Under the pieces are notes generated by a model that made no database searches, was not told where the DNA came from, and worked only from the letters and a program-made list of their open reading frames with translations. Both the position numbers and the translations under genes were made by a program. A stretch of DNA of 64,000 bases from Luteibaculum oceani (GTDB taxonomy: Bacteria; Bacteroidota; Bacteroidia; Flavobacteriales_D; Luteibaculaceae): assembly GCF_007995015.1 (NCBI RefSeq), contig NZ_VORB01000010.1, forward strand, positions 1 to 64,000, in the 5' to 3' direction. Shown here piece by piece: positions 1 to 9,447 of this stretch; within the stretch, counting starts at the first letter, position 1, and the number at the start of each line of letters is the position of its first letter.

Positions 1-3000
1 AGTTAATTACCGGTAGCTCGTTAAGCGCAGGATAGGTATTTCCGTTGCCATCGGAGATTTCAAGATCAAAAGGACCGTTTCCAACCATAGTAGCGGTAAT
101 GGTAACAGCAGAATCTTTACAAAGAATGGGAAAATCTGCAGCAAAGGTAAGCTCTGGAGCGGCAATAACACGAACGGTAGCCAATGCCGAAGAATCGATA
201 CAAGCTTTTTTACCTTTTATGGTATAGTCGAAAGTAAAAGTCTGTTCGTTAGGATTGTTGGGCGTGTCAATTCCACGGAACAACTGTCCATCTAATCCAC
301 CTGAGTTATCTAAATCGGTCCAGGTACCAGCCGATTCTGGGTTGTCGTTAAGTACCGTGAGCAGGGTAAGGGGAATCCCCGATTCACAAATGATGGTATC
401 TCCGTTAGAACCTGCATCGGGTTGGTGGTTGATTTGAAGGTTGACATTGGAGGAGTCGGCTGGACAGCCTGCAACGGGAACTTTGTAGTAGAAAAAGTAA
501 TTGCCTTCGCTCACTTTTCTAGGATCAACGATTCCGGTATTGCCGGCAAAAGCTGCTTCTGGTACTCCGTCGTAGTTGGTCCAGAATCCACCTGAAGTAA
601 CATCATTTCCTAAGTATGGGAATAGATCCAGAGGATTTTCGGTATCGCAGAGCGTGTCAATGGCATTTTGACCTAAAAATGGAAGTTCGGTCACGGTAAC
701 ATTCACCAGAGCGGAGTCTTTTCCACAGAAAATATCTTGGGTGTATAGAAACTGGTAATCACCGGCAGGAATCCCGCGGTTATCGAAAAGAGAGCCCGAG
801 AGATTAGCGGGGTTACCGTTGAGGATGGTCCAAACGCCATTAGTAAGCTTCAGCGAATCGGTAATGAGTTGATTTAAATCGAAGTCTTCGTAGATGTTAC
901 AAAGCAGGGTATCTTGGTGAGAGAGAGTAACCGGAAGTCGTTGCACGTTAACATCAACCGAATCAAGATCCATACATCCTGAGAAATCGGTAACCGCAAT
1001 TTTATAATTGTAGTCACCTACTTCTTGCGGGTTAATTTGTACAGAACCAGACTCTGGATTTAGGTTTGATACATCCTTTGGATTCCAGTCGAAACTTTGA
1101 ACACCGATATCTGCAGAAACATAAATGGACCAATCCACCAGGCGTCCTCTGAAATTGATTCTCTCATCTCCCACCCTTAATTTCCAAGTTCCAGCAACGG
1201 CAGCTCCAACACCTCCGAGAGGGAAACTCCCTCCCTCTGGTCTGTAACTCCCAGTATAAGGAGGTAAAGCATTTACAATGTTTACCGAAGCCGAGTTCGT
1301 AAAGCAGGTCTTTCTCAGGTTTGTTCTACCATCTGATTGAGGCGAAGTAAGCAATTCGTATAAAATGCCCGATGGAGAAACCAAGAATAAGTTAATGTCG
1401 GTTATTAACTCATGATCTAAATTGATACATACCGAATCGATTCTAGCAGGGGTAAGATAAATACCATCTACGTTAACCTCAGATTCTAGGTAGGTGTTAA
1501 ATCCGCCAGCAGAACCATCCCAAAAGGTTGAAACACCTGCATCTGGAATTAATAATGTATCAGTTTCAATATTTCTATACTGAACAATTTGTTTACCCCC
1601 AGGAATTAATTGGAAATTGGGATTTAAAGTAGAAGTTTCACCAAGGCAAATTGTATCGGGATTGGCTTCTGGAGTTAACTCAACCTCATTTACATATACC
1701 GTTTTTTTGGTTTCAAGTAGGCATCCACCAGTACCTGAAACTTGCAAGGTAACTTCGTAAACGCCCGTATTGTCGTAGGTTTTGCTCGGAAATTCATCAA
1801 TACTTGTGGTTCCGTCCCCAAAATTCCACAGAAAATTAAGGTTGGATGGTCTTGTAAAGGAGTAGATCCTTGGTTCAAAAGAAATTTCGGATCCAAAACA
1901 GGTTGAGCCATTAATGGTGATATCAATTTCACCGCATTGGTCACAAAGATTTAAATCTTGAATAGGGCCATATCCACCCGAGAAAAAGGCTGTTTCCCTG
2001 GTCCCCCTTGCAAAGAAATACAAACCGAATTTAGCTCCTGTTGTAGATACCACCTTCGATGCCTCGAAAGTGGGAAAAGAAACGCGCTTAAACTTGAACA
2101 AAGTGTTCGGAACTGTTGTCCATCCCGTTGCACCAATATTCTGATCATTAACCTCAATGGATGTAATAGGAGATGGATTCCCGATATCCTCTACCACGAC
2201 AACTAACTCTTGAGTTTCTGCATTTGGGGTTCGAATAGGATAAAAGAAATAGGAGCTCTCCCACAAGCTTGGCGGTAACACTAATAATGCTTCGGGATCG
2301 GCAGGGTCTAACTGATCGATATCCGTATCATCGGCATGTCTACCCTTATTGTACTGCACAACTTGGAGAGGACCTTCCCCTTCAATAAGCATATTAGCCT
2401 CGCCTATATCGCCTGGTAGCGCTTCTGGAATTTCTTTAATAATGGAGCCGTATCCATAGTTGGAAGTGGTTCCAGCGGGAGGAGGGATATTTACTATTTC
2501 CACCCCTAAACGAGACGTAATTTGAACCTGCTCTCCTATCCTACCGGTAATTTCTACATAATCTCCCGACCCTAATAAACCGTTATTACTACAGGATTGC
2601 CCACCTATGGTGGAGTTGGCTACTTTAGGTCCCCGCTGTTGGGTTTGCACTACTACATATTTATCGGTTTGCTCCGTGATCGGCAAAAAGGAGGCAAACA
2701 TAACATCGCAATTTCCACCGGTACCGACTACCCCACAGGGATTGGATCCATAGGTGGCGACCTTTTTATTAGCCGTAACTCGGGTTCCACTTAACCCCCT
2801 ACAGCGGATGGGGTTTGGATAGTCGTCTCCACATTCATTATTGGTACGCCAGGAATAGATTTCTCCCGCATCTAGCTGTACCGAATAAGTAACGGGACCA
2901 AAAACATCCCAAGTGTTGATGGTAACATCCGTATTATCCTCTATTCCTAAAACATGCCCATAAGTATTTGTAGGGGTTCTACATCCTCCCGAAGGTGATC

Positions 3001-3469
3001 CTGAGTTTCTAAATGAAATAACGTAATCCGTTCCTAGCTTTGATAATGGAATAATTGATTCACCGTCCGAAGATGCCTGGTCGGAACTTGAGAAATAAAC
3101 AGATATGGGTAAGGGTGAGCTAATGTGCACCCCTTTTCTAACCGTGGTATTTAATTCGGAGTTATCCCCAACACGAGGATAGGAAGTTACGCCAAACCTG
3201 CTGGGTTGGATTTCAACTCGGTTAAAATTACCCGGTTCTACTGAAAAATAAATGCGTTGATCGTATGCAAAAATGTCGATGTAGGCAGAATCTATGCAGT
3301 ATTGAGATACAATAAAGATTTCATTTACACCGCCATTTCCAAAGCCTGTAAAACCACCATTTTCTGGCATCATAAACCAGAAATCTGTCCCAGTAAGGTT
3401 TTGAGCTTTTATTTGGGGTGCTTGCAGACAAACAATAAGTGCAAAAAAGATTTTCAGTACTAATCGCAT
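1..3469 (-). CDS. Giant secreted adhesin-like protein, 3' end outside window
   Basis: I translated this by hand: it starts with ATG at 3469 and stays open to the window edge, giving at least 1156 residues. It begins with a signal peptide (about residues 1-23, ending KAQ). Residues 25-500 resemble the IgGFc-binding-like N-terminal module common in T9SS proteins (GTDFWFMMP, KGVHISSPLPISVYF, a later LPPSLW). A PKD domain follows near 545-600 (FLWNFGDGT), then a proprotein-convertase P-domain-like stretch near 670-780 (GTWKLRVGD). From about 845 there are repeated modules of roughly 85-100 residues with DT.LC and G.WT motifs. Such proteins usually end with a gliding-motility-type or T9SS sorting domain, but that part is not in the window. 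It is probably an outer-surface adhesin; its ligand is unknown. Short ORFs on both strands inside it are shadows. Confidence 0.8.
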   Translation of the reverse strand, partial: MRLVLKIFFALIVCLQAPQIKAQNLTGTDFWFMMPENGGFTGFGNGGVNEIFIVSQYCIDSAYIDIFAYDQRIYFSVEPGNFNRVEIQPSRFGVTSYPRVGDNSELNTTVRKGVHISSPLPISVYFSSSDQASSDGESIIPLSKLGTDYVISFRNSGSPSGGCRTPTNTYGHVLGIEDNTDVTINTWDVFGPVTYSVQLDAGEIYSWRTNNECGDDYPNPIRCRGLSGTRVTANKKVATYGSNPCGVVGTGGNCDVMFASFLPITEQTDKYVVVQTQQRGPKVANSTIGGQSCSNNGLLGSGDYVEITGRIGEQVQITSRLGVEIVNIPPPAGTTSNYGYGSIIKEIPEALPGDIGEANMLIEGEGPLQVVQYNKGRHADDTDIDQLDPADPEALLVLPPSLWESSYFFYPIRTPNAETQELVVVVEDIGNPSPITSIEVNDQNIGATGWTTVPNTLFKFKRVSFPTFEASKVVSTTGAKFGLYFFARGTRETAFFSGGYGPIQDLNLCDQCGEIDITINGSTCFGSEISFEPRIYSFTRPSNLNFLWNFGDGTTSIDEFPSKTYDNTGVYEVTLQVSGTGGCLLETKKTVYVNEVELTPEANPDTICLGETSTLNPNFQLIPGGKQIVQYRNIETDTLLIPDAGVSTFWDGSAGGFNTYLESEVNVDGIYLTPARIDSVCINLDHELITDINLFLVSPSGILYELLTSPQSDGRTNLRKTCFTNSASVNIVNALPPYTGSYRPEGGSFPLGGVGAAVAGTWKLRVGDERINFRGRLVDWSIYVSADIGVQSFDWNPKDVSNLNPESGSVQINPQEVGDYNYKIAVTDFSGCMDLDSVDVNVQRLPVTLSHQDTLLCNIYEDFDLNQLITDSLKLTNGVWTILNGNPANLSGSLFDNRGIPAGDYQFLYTQDIFCGKDSALVNVTVTELPFLGQNAIDTLCDTENPLDLFPYLGNDVTSGGFWTNYDGVPEAAFAGNTGIVDPRKVSEGNYFFYYKVPVAGCPADSSNVNLQINHQPDAGSNGDTIICESGIPLTLLTVLNDNPESAGTWTDLDNSGGLDGQLFRGIDTPNNPNEQTFTFDYTIKGKKACIDSSALATVRVIAAPELTFAADFPILCKDSAVTITATMVGNGPFDLEISDGNGNTYPALNELPVIN

Positions 3470-3504
3470 ATGCGTAAAGAGGTTATAGGCGCTAAAATTA
3501 ACGC

Positions 3505-3536
3505 AAAAAAGCCGTCTTTGGTCGGACGGCTCTTTT
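3505..3536 (-). terminator. Intrinsic terminator after fabI
   Basis: A GCCGTC/GACGGC stem (3511-3530) with an 8-base loop is followed on the minus strand by a run of six T. It lies between the fabI stop and the start of the adhesin gene, so it separates the two transcription units. Confidence 0.8.
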
Positions 3537-3558
3537 CAAATTAAGTTGTTATTAAAAT

Positions 3559-4362
3559 CTAGAATTTTTCCATAACCTTTTCGCTTACACCAGTAAAGGA
3601 GAATCCTCCGTCGTGGAATAAGTTCTGCATGGTTACAAAACGAGTTAAATCTGAAAACATTGAGATACAATAGTCAGCACATGCTGAAGCATCGGCATTT
3701 CCAAGTGGAGACATACTATCTGCGTAATTAATGAAGCTGTCGAATCCTTTAACACCCGTACCTGCTGTAGTTGGTGTTGGACTTTGAGAAATGGTGTTTA
3801 CTCTAACTTTGCGTTTCACTCCATAGTGGTAACCAAAACTCCTAGCAATAGATTCTAAAAGCGCTTTAGCGTCTGCCATATCATTATAGTCTGGGAATAC
3901 ACGCTGCGCTGCGATGTATGTCAAGCCAAGAACAGACCCCCATTCATTGATAGCGTCCATTTCATAGGCAGTTTGCAATACTTTGTGAAAAGAAGCTGCA
4001 GAAACATCCAGCGTCTTAGCATAAAAGTTATGATCCAATCCAGTGTAGTGTTTCCCTTTTCTCACGTTAGGAGACATTCCAATCGAATGCAGAACAAAAT
4101 CTAGCTTCCCTCCTAGTTCTTCTTGACTTTTCTCGAACAAGGCCTTTAGGTCGTTCATGTCCGTTGCATCGGCTGTAATTACTGCTGATCCAGTTTTTTC
4201 TGCCAGTGCATTAATCTCACCCATTCTTAGGGCGATTGGCGCATTGGTAAGCGTAAACTTTGCGCCTTGTTCTGCTGCCTTTTCGGCAACTTTCCAAGCA
4301 ATAGATTTATCGTTAAGGGCTCCAAAGATTATCCCTCTTTTTCCTTCCAGTAACTTTGTCAT
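3559..4362 (-). CDS. fabI: Enoyl-ACP reductase (NADH) FabI
   Basis: This 267-residue protein of the divergent SDR type catalyses the last reduction of fatty-acid elongation (trans-2-enoyl-ACP to acyl-ACP). The N-terminus carries the FabI nucleotide-binding region (GKRGIIFGALNDKSIAW), then LHSIGMSP. The catalytic Tyr and Lys sit in YNDMADAK, and the substrate-loop region is ISQSPTPTTAG. The length is normal for Bacteroidota FabI. It follows recN on the same strand with a 32-bp gap that holds its own -7 element, and it ends in a good terminator, so it may be transcribed both by read-through and alone. Confidence 0.95.
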   Translation of the reverse strand: MTKLLEGKRGIIFGALNDKSIAWKVAEKAAEQGAKFTLTNAPIALRMGEINALAEKTGSAVITADATDMNDLKALFEKSQEELGGKLDFVLHSIGMSPNVRKGKHYTGLDHNFYAKTLDVSAASFHKVLQTAYEMDAINEWGSVLGLTYIAAQRVFPDYNDMADAKALLESIARSFGYHYGVKRKVRVNTISQSPTPTTAGTGVKGFDSFINYADSMSPLGNADASACADYCISMFSDLTRFVTMQNLFHDGGFSFTGVSEKVMEKF

Positions 4363-4381
4363 AACTGCGTTATTTATTGGG

Positions 4382-4389
4382 CAAATATA
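4382..4389 (-). promoter_or_regulatory. TAnnTTTG -7 element for fabI
   Basis: On the minus strand the sequence TATATTTG lies 20 bases before the fabI ATG, in the recN-fabI gap. It matches the Bacteroidota -7 consensus exactly; I see no clear -33 TTG. Confidence 0.55.
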
Positions 4390-4394
4390 TTTTT

Positions 4395-6044
4395 TTAATT
4401 CAGTAGCACTTTAGCATTTGCTAAAGCTTCTGGCGTAATATGTTCTCCACTAATCATTCGAGCTACTTCGTTTAACCTTTCGGAAGCGGGTAACTCCTCT
4501 ATTATCGTCTGCGTGACCTGTTGGTCAGACTCCTTTACAACCCTTAAATGATGGGCGCCTTTCGCGGCAATTTGCGCCAAATGAGTAATTGAAATTAACT
4601 GGGTAGAATGAGCCATTTCCTTTAACAACTGTCCCATTTTACTTGCGGTCTCTCCACCTAATCCCGTATCTATTTCATCGAAAATCATGGTGGGAAGGTT
4701 TAGCTTTTTCCCAATGGCAAACTTAAGAGCAAGCATAATTCGCGATAATTCTCCCCCGCTCGCGATTCGAATTAATGGCGCCACAGGAGAACCGGGGTTT
4801 AAACTCGCCATAATCTCCACTTCATCCATTCCGCTTTCGTCTGGTTGCGGAAGATCTGAAAAAGTGAAATTTAATTGAGCTGACGAAATATTAAGGAAAG
4901 GTAGTGCCGCCAATATTTCTTTTTCTAGCTTTTGAGCTGCCTTTTTTCTTTCAGACCTGAGCTCCTTAGCTGAAGCGAGTAGTTTTTGAGAACAATCCTT
5001 CACTTCTTTTTCCAACTGCTCTATATCCTCATCTATATTTTCTGTATCCGCAACTTCGGATGCTAGTTCTTGCTTCTTGATGATTAACTCCTCCAATGAA
5101 GCCACCCGATATTTGCTAATCAGTTCATTTAAAACATCTAAACGCTCTGTATTTGCTTTTAATTCAGCTTCATCAAAATCTGAGCTATCGAGAATTTTAG
5201 AAGCCTGAAAGGTTAAATCCCTTAGCTTCTCCTCTACGTCTATGGCCTGTTCGGCCATTTCTTCAAAAGAGCCTATAGATTCCGACAGCTTAGACAGCTT
5301 ATTTGCTATACCCGATATCAGGGCAATAACATCGGCAGGTTCCTCATTTAACCCTAAAATCTCCTTACAGGTCCCGTTTACTTCCTCTGATTTTTCGAAT
5401 AACTGCTGGCGCTCCTCCAATTCCTCAAGCTCCGAGGGATTATCAAGATTTGCCGACTGCAACTCATTTAATTGGAACTGTTTAAAATCTAAAGCCTCCT
5501 TTAATTGATTTGCCTTGGATTTTTTACTCTTTAAAAGAGATAATTTCTCTTTGTATTCCGCATAGATAGCCTGGTAATCCTGCTTGATTAATCCGTTTTC
5601 AGAAAGCTGGTCCAGCAGCATTATTCGATACGCTGGATCAAGCAGCAACTGGTTGTCTTGCTGGCTGTGAATATCTACCAAATGGGCAGTAATTTCTTTA
5701 AGTACTTTTAATTGAACGGGGGTATCATTGATAAAGGCCCTGCTCTTTCCAGAAGGAAGTAACTCTCTGCGGATAATACTATCTACCTCAAAATCTAAAT
5801 CTTCCTCATCAAATATGGATTTATGCTCTTTAGATAGCATAAAATGAGCCTCTACAGTACATTTTTCCTCCTTATTCCCAATGGCTAAAAGGTCGGCTCT
5901 ATTCCCGGTAATAAGTCCAAGAGCCGCTAGCATAATCGATTTTCCAGCACCTGTTTCACCGGTAATAACAGTTAACCCCTTCTTAAAATCTAATTTCGCT
6001 TCCTCGATTAAAGCGAAGTTTTTAATGTGAAGATGCTTGAGCAT
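4395..6044 (-). CDS. recN: DNA repair protein RecN
   Basis: This 549-residue SMC-like ATPase acts in recombinational double-strand-break repair. The Walker A motif GETGAGKS is at residues 29-36, and two long coiled-coil stretches fill the middle. The C-terminal half carries the ABC signature region (RIASGGELSRIMLALK) and Walker B with FDEIDTGLGG. The length is typical. Its start ATG overlaps the last base of the upstream DUF4835 stop, which implies translational coupling in the bamD-rpoZ-coaBC-DUF4835-recN series. Confidence 0.96.
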   Translation of the reverse strand: MLKHLHIKNFALIEEAKLDFKKGLTVITGETGAGKSIMLAALGLITGNRADLLAIGNKEEKCTVEAHFMLSKEHKSIFDEEDLDFEVDSIIRRELLPSGKSRAFINDTPVQLKVLKEITAHLVDIHSQQDNQLLLDPAYRIMLLDQLSENGLIKQDYQAIYAEYKEKLSLLKSKKSKANQLKEALDFKQFQLNELQSANLDNPSELEELEERQQLFEKSEEVNGTCKEILGLNEEPADVIALISGIANKLSKLSESIGSFEEMAEQAIDVEEKLRDLTFQASKILDSSDFDEAELKANTERLDVLNELISKYRVASLEELIIKKQELASEVADTENIDEDIEQLEKEVKDCSQKLLASAKELRSERKKAAQKLEKEILAALPFLNISSAQLNFTFSDLPQPDESGMDEVEIMASLNPGSPVAPLIRIASGGELSRIMLALKFAIGKKLNLPTMIFDEIDTGLGGETASKMGQLLKEMAHSTQLISITHLAQIAAKGAHHLRVVKESDQQVTQTIIEELPASERLNEVARMISGEHITPEALANAKVLLN

Positions 6045-6973
6045 TAATCAACCAGTTTTTGGTATTTGCTTAGGTTGGATGGATCCAATTTGCCCAGCAG
6101 AGATAAAAGTGATTCTTTTTCTTGCGCTGGGGAGGCATCAAAAATATTAATGATCTCCTGACTTTTGGCATTAAAAAAGATTTGCATGTTTATGCTTAGG
6201 GGTTTTACCGCATGCACCCGTTCTAATTTCTTTAACGCTTCGATTATTGTTTTTCGCGCATCCTCTGTGTTAGAATACATTTGATCCAACCCTTGTCTGT
6301 GGTACTCATACACACAGTCTCTAATAGGTTTAAATGCTTCTTGGAGGGCGTTGTCTACTATCCAAAATCTGTTTCTAACTCCTTCGGAACTTCTCCAGCC
6401 ATCGAATCCTGCATTTTGAGCATTGGCTACCACCCTCTGGGCCAAAGTAAAATAGGCTTTTCCACCCTCACGACTAAAACTATCGTAGTCCATGGCAAGC
6501 ACCAAGTAGGCATAATAGGCCAGTACGGAGGATAAGTTGTCTTTAAATTGGTTAGGGGTAAATATAATTGGCGCATTTTCCGTGTAGGAAAAAGTAAAGT
6601 CGTTATCCTTATGATTTAACAAGGTAGTACTGTAGTTGGAATTAAATACCGGACGACTTGAGGTTACCTGTATACTTCCTTCGTATGTGTTTCCTGATAT
6701 TTTATCAATGGTAAAAAGGAAAGAGCATTGAATCCTTTCTTCTAGTTGAAAATCGTCTCCTCCCCATTTGGTATTGTTTAAAAACTCCTGAGCAGTACGC
6801 TCTAATGTTTCAAAAATTCTGGGGTTCGTAGCCTGGGCTTTTACTCTTTCGTAGGTAACTTGCACGGTGGCATTTAATTCTTGTCCCCACGCAATGTGGG
6901 GTAAAAACAATGTAAATGCGAGAATGCTAAGTAAAAAACCAGTCTTTAAGGGTAGTTTGAATGTCATTCGCAA
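6044..6973 (-). CDS. DUF4835 family periplasmic protein (PorD-like)
   Basis: This 309-residue protein has an N-terminal signal peptide (hydrophobic to about residue 28, AWGQ) and matches the DUF4835 pattern common in Bacteroidota: tryptophan-rich KWGGDDF, FTYTEN-like segments and an EALKKLE helix near the end. I recall some annotations calling this family PorD of the T9SS, but the sequence alone does not prove that role. The start lies 47 bases inside the end of coaBC. The only in-frame start codons giving a signal peptide are ATG 6973 and ATG 6967, so the overlap is real. The gene sits between coaBC and recN, a conserved order. Confidence 0.85.
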   Translation of the reverse strand: MRMTFKLPLKTGFLLSILAFTLFLPHIAWGQELNATVQVTYERVKAQATNPRIFETLERTAQEFLNNTKWGGDDFQLEERIQCSFLFTIDKISGNTYEGSIQVTSSRPVFNSNYSTTLLNHKDNDFTFSYTENAPIIFTPNQFKDNLSSVLAYYAYLVLAMDYDSFSREGGKAYFTLAQRVVANAQNAGFDGWRSSEGVRNRFWIVDNALQEAFKPIRDCVYEYHRQGLDQMYSNTEDARKTIIEALKKLERVHAVKPLSINMQIFFNAKSQEIINIFDASPAQEKESLLSLLGKLDPSNLSKYQKLVD

Positions 6974-8138
6974 TAAGATCTTTGCTCTTTAACTCGGATT
7001 CGAAAACTCTATTATCCGAGCTAAACATAAATATTTTGTTTGTATTGCTGCCAAACCCAGTGCCAGCATTTACATCTTGTTTGTTTAATACAATGGCGTC
7101 GAGGTTTTTACGCTTTAACTTGCCTTTGGCATTTTCCACCTCTGCACTCGTTTCTAAAGCAAACCCAACGCAAATTTGGTCTTTTTTTCCTTCGCTAAGC
7201 GTTCTAGCGATATCCGGATTTTGAACCAAGGCAAGTGTCATTTCACCCTGTTTTTCGCGCTTTATTTTATCCGTTGCTGTTTGAGCCGTTTTATAATCGG
7301 AAACGGCAGCACAGAAAATAGCTACATGGCAGTCTGAAAAATGTTTTTTTGATTCTTCTAGCATTTGTGTAGCAGACCGTACTGATATGCAGTTTATTCT
7401 TGGGTGTTTCACTTCCAAGTGAGTAGGACCAGAAACCAAAGTAACCTCGGCCCCATTTTTAGCGAAATTTTCAGCCAGCGCGTAACCCATTTTCCCTGTT
7501 GAATGATTTCCAATAAACCTAACAGGATCGATGTCCTCATAAGTTGGTCCCGCGGTGATCAGTATTTTTTTATCGGACCAAGGTTTATCCGTTGAAAACA
7601 ACTCAGCTAATTGCTTTAAAAGACTTTCTGGTTCTGGCAATCTCCCCTTACCATTTAATCCACTAGCAAGTGCGCCAGAAGCCGGGTCTATTAGTTCAAC
7701 TCCGTATGATTTAAGTGTTTTTAGATTGTTTTGAGTACTAGGATGTTCCCACATGTCTAAATCCATAGCAGGAGCTACCATAACTTTCCCTCGCATAGAT
7801 AAATAGGTGGCTAGCAATAGATTATCGCATATTCCCTGTGCCATTTTAGCCAAAGTATTGGCCGTACACGGAGCAATTAAGAAAACATCCGCCCAGAGCC
7901 CCAACTCTACATGGTTATTCCAGGAATTGTTACTGTCGTAAAAATCTTTGTAAACCTCCCCCTTTGTCAGAACCGATAATGTTTTAAGGGTAACGAAGTC
8001 TTCAGCTGACTTGGTAATAACAACTTTTACTTCAGCCCCTTCTTTTAAGAGCAGCCGTATTAGAAGAGGAATTTTATAGGCTGCAATTCCTCCTGTAATT
8101 CCCAACAATATTTTCTTACCACGAAAATCCATAGGCAC
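6927..8138 (-). CDS. coaBC: Bifunctional phosphopantothenoylcysteine decarboxylase/synthetase CoaBC
   Basis: This 403-residue enzyme makes 4'-phosphopantetheine for coenzyme A in two steps. The CoaC flavoprotein half is N-terminal (ITGGIAAYK near residue 13, APAMDLDMW near 120). The CoaB half follows (ITAGPTYEDIDPVRFIGNHSTGKMG, then FCAAVSDY and KIKRE). The length is typical of the fused form. The ATG at 8132 is an alternative start. It lies downstream of rpoZ after a hairpin terminator, so expression may depend on partial read-through, and it overlaps the next gene by 47 bases. Confidence 0.95.
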   Translation of the reverse strand: MPMDFRGKKILLGITGGIAAYKIPLLIRLLLKEGAEVKVVITKSAEDFVTLKTLSVLTKGEVYKDFYDSNNSWNNHVELGLWADVFLIAPCTANTLAKMAQGICDNLLLATYLSMRGKVMVAPAMDLDMWEHPSTQNNLKTLKSYGVELIDPASGALASGLNGKGRLPEPESLLKQLAELFSTDKPWSDKKILITAGPTYEDIDPVRFIGNHSTGKMGYALAENFAKNGAEVTLVSGPTHLEVKHPRINCISVRSATQMLEESKKHFSDCHVAIFCAAVSDYKTAQTATDKIKREKQGEMTLALVQNPDIARTLSEGKKDQICVGFALETSAEVENAKGKLKRKNLDAIVLNKQDVNAGTGFGSNTNKIFMFSSDNRVFESELKSKDLIANDIQTTLKDWFFT

Positions 8139-8139
8139 T

Positions 8140-8168
8140 AAAAATAAAAAAACCCCATAACGGGGTTT
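8140..8168 (-). terminator. Hairpin terminator between rpoZ and coaBC
   Basis: On the minus strand an AAACCCC/GGGGTTT stem is followed by a T-rich tract. It sits just before the coaBC start and could end most bamD-rpoZ transcripts or attenuate the operon. Confidence 0.7.
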
Positions 8169-8192
8169 CGAAATTGAGAATAAAAAGGCAGA

Positions 8193-8543
8193 TTAAAGCT
8201 CTATACTCGGCTTTTCCTCTTCTTCTTCTACCTTTCTGAAATAAGTATTCCCTTCAAGCATTTCTTCAAATGCAATTGAATGAGGCTTAGGAAGTTTTTC
8301 GTAAAATCTAGAAATTTCAATTTGCTCTCTGTTCTCAAAAACCTCTTCTAGGTTATCAGAAGTAGTTGCAAACTCAGAAAGCTTAGAAGTAAGCTCCTCC
8401 TTAAGGATTTTACTTAATTGATTGGCTCTTTTACTAACCACAACAATTGACTCGTAGATGTTTCCAGTTTTATCTTCAAGATCTACAAGGTTTCTTGTTA
8501 CAGTTGTTCTTTCTGCATTAGAATTTTTAAAATCAACAGCCAT
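8193..8543 (-). CDS. rpoZ: RNA polymerase omega subunit, Bacteroidota type
   Basis: This 116-residue protein contains the RpoZ/Rpb6-like core (GNIYESIVVVSKRANQLSKIL near residues 28-48) and has an acidic tail (EEEEEKP). Omega helps assemble and stabilise RNA polymerase. The gene starts one base after the bamD stop and precedes coaBC, the usual neighbourhood in Flavobacteriia (in many bacteria rpoZ also lies near coaBC or gmk). Confidence 0.88.
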   Translation of the reverse strand: MAVDFKNSNAERTTVTRNLVDLEDKTGNIYESIVVVSKRANQLSKILKEELTSKLSEFATTSDNLEEVFENREQIEISRFYEKLPKPHSIAFEEMLEGNTYFRKVEEEEEKPSIEL

Positions 8544-8544
8544 G

Positions 8545-9333
8545 TTATAATCGTTCTAGTTCTTTAATCGTGTTTTCGTATAGATTTTCGGCTTGACCGG
8601 CTCTATTCGAGTCGGCAAATTTATCAATATATTTTTGATACGCCTCAACGGTAGCTTCTAAACGCTCTTTTTTCTTTTTTACCACACTGTTAATCGCCAG
8701 TTCGTAGCTAGATTTCAGTATTAAAAATCGAATATCTTCCTCATAAGCGGAGTTCGGGAAATCCTTTAAGGTATTATTTAAAGAAATTACAGCCGACTCG
8801 TAATGCAAGGTTTTAAAGTAAAGCTTACTGTTTTCGTATGATTTTAGCTCCAGTTTTTGGTTTAACTGGGTCATTAGCTTGTTACAAGTATCTCGCTTAG
8901 AAGACTCTGGATATGCTTCAATAAAAAGCTGCAAGTTATCGATCGCTTTAAAAGTGTATGACTGGTCTAGACTATATTTCGGGGAAAGCTGATACGAGCA
9001 AAGTGCCGCTTTAAATGCACATTCTTCGGCATACTTAGAGCGGGGAAATGTTTTAACAAACTGGCGGTAATAATTTTCAGCGAAAAAATAATCCCCCAGC
9101 TCATAATAACTCGACGCGTAAATAAAATAAACCTCTTCGTGCCTTTTTGTGCCTCTAAAGGCTCCAATTACGTCTTCACATAGCGGAATTGCCTTATCAT
9201 AACTCCCCTCCTCGTAAAATTCTTTTGCCTTATTAAATTTAAGTTCAGCGTCAGAACTTTTTAGCAATTTCATGTACTCACTACAAGAGGACAAAGTGAT
9301 TGCAGTGATTAGGAAAAATAGAATTCGCTTCAT
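8545..9333 (-). CDS. bamD: Outer membrane assembly lipoprotein BamD
   Basis: This 262-residue protein has a lipobox (SSC, Cys16) followed by TPR-like helical repeats (FNKAKEFYEEGSYDKAIPLCE, YFIYASSYYELGDY, AENYYRQFVKTFPRS). This matches BamD (YfiO), the essential lipoprotein of the BAM complex that inserts beta-barrel proteins into the outer membrane. It is the first gene of the minus-strand operon, with a promoter just upstream. The length is typical. Confidence 0.9.
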   Translation of the reverse strand: MKRILFFLITAITLSSCSEYMKLLKSSDAELKFNKAKEFYEEGSYDKAIPLCEDVIGAFRGTKRHEEVYFIYASSYYELGDYFFAENYYRQFVKTFPRSKYAEECAFKAALCSYQLSPKYSLDQSYTFKAIDNLQLFIEAYPESSKRDTCNKLMTQLNQKLELKSYENSKLYFKTLHYESAVISLNNTLKDFPNSAYEEDIRFLILKSSYELAINSVVKKKKERLEATVEAYQKYIDKFADSNRAGQAENLYENTIKELERL

Positions 9334-9343
9334 AAATCGGGTG

Positions 9344-9351
9344 CAAATATA
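9344..9351 (-). promoter_or_regulatory. TAnnTTTG -7 element for bamD
   Basis: On the minus strand TATATTTG lies 11 bases before the bamD ATG, in the intergenic region shared with the divergent PLP-enzyme gene. The -33 position reads TTA rather than TTG. Confidence 0.55.
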
Positions 9352-9392
9352 GAATAATGTAGAAGGATTAACGGTGAATTTTGCGGTTCATT

Positions 9393-9422
9393 TTGAGCGC
9401 GATTCATTATTAGTTAAATTTG
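9393..9422 (+). promoter_or_regulatory. Bacteroidota promoter for the SPT-like gene
   Basis: TTG at 9393-9395 is followed after 19 bases by TAAATTTG at 9415-9422. This is a full match to the Bacteroidota sigma-ABfr consensus and lies 26 bases before the TTG start codon. Confidence 0.7.
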
Positions 9423-9447
9423 CAGTCTGTTTTAAAAACTATAAGGT

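Noticed and set aside
1690-2206. Short ORFs on both strands around 1.7-2.2 kb
   Set aside because: They lie within the long minus-strand adhesin frame, which has clear domain motifs.
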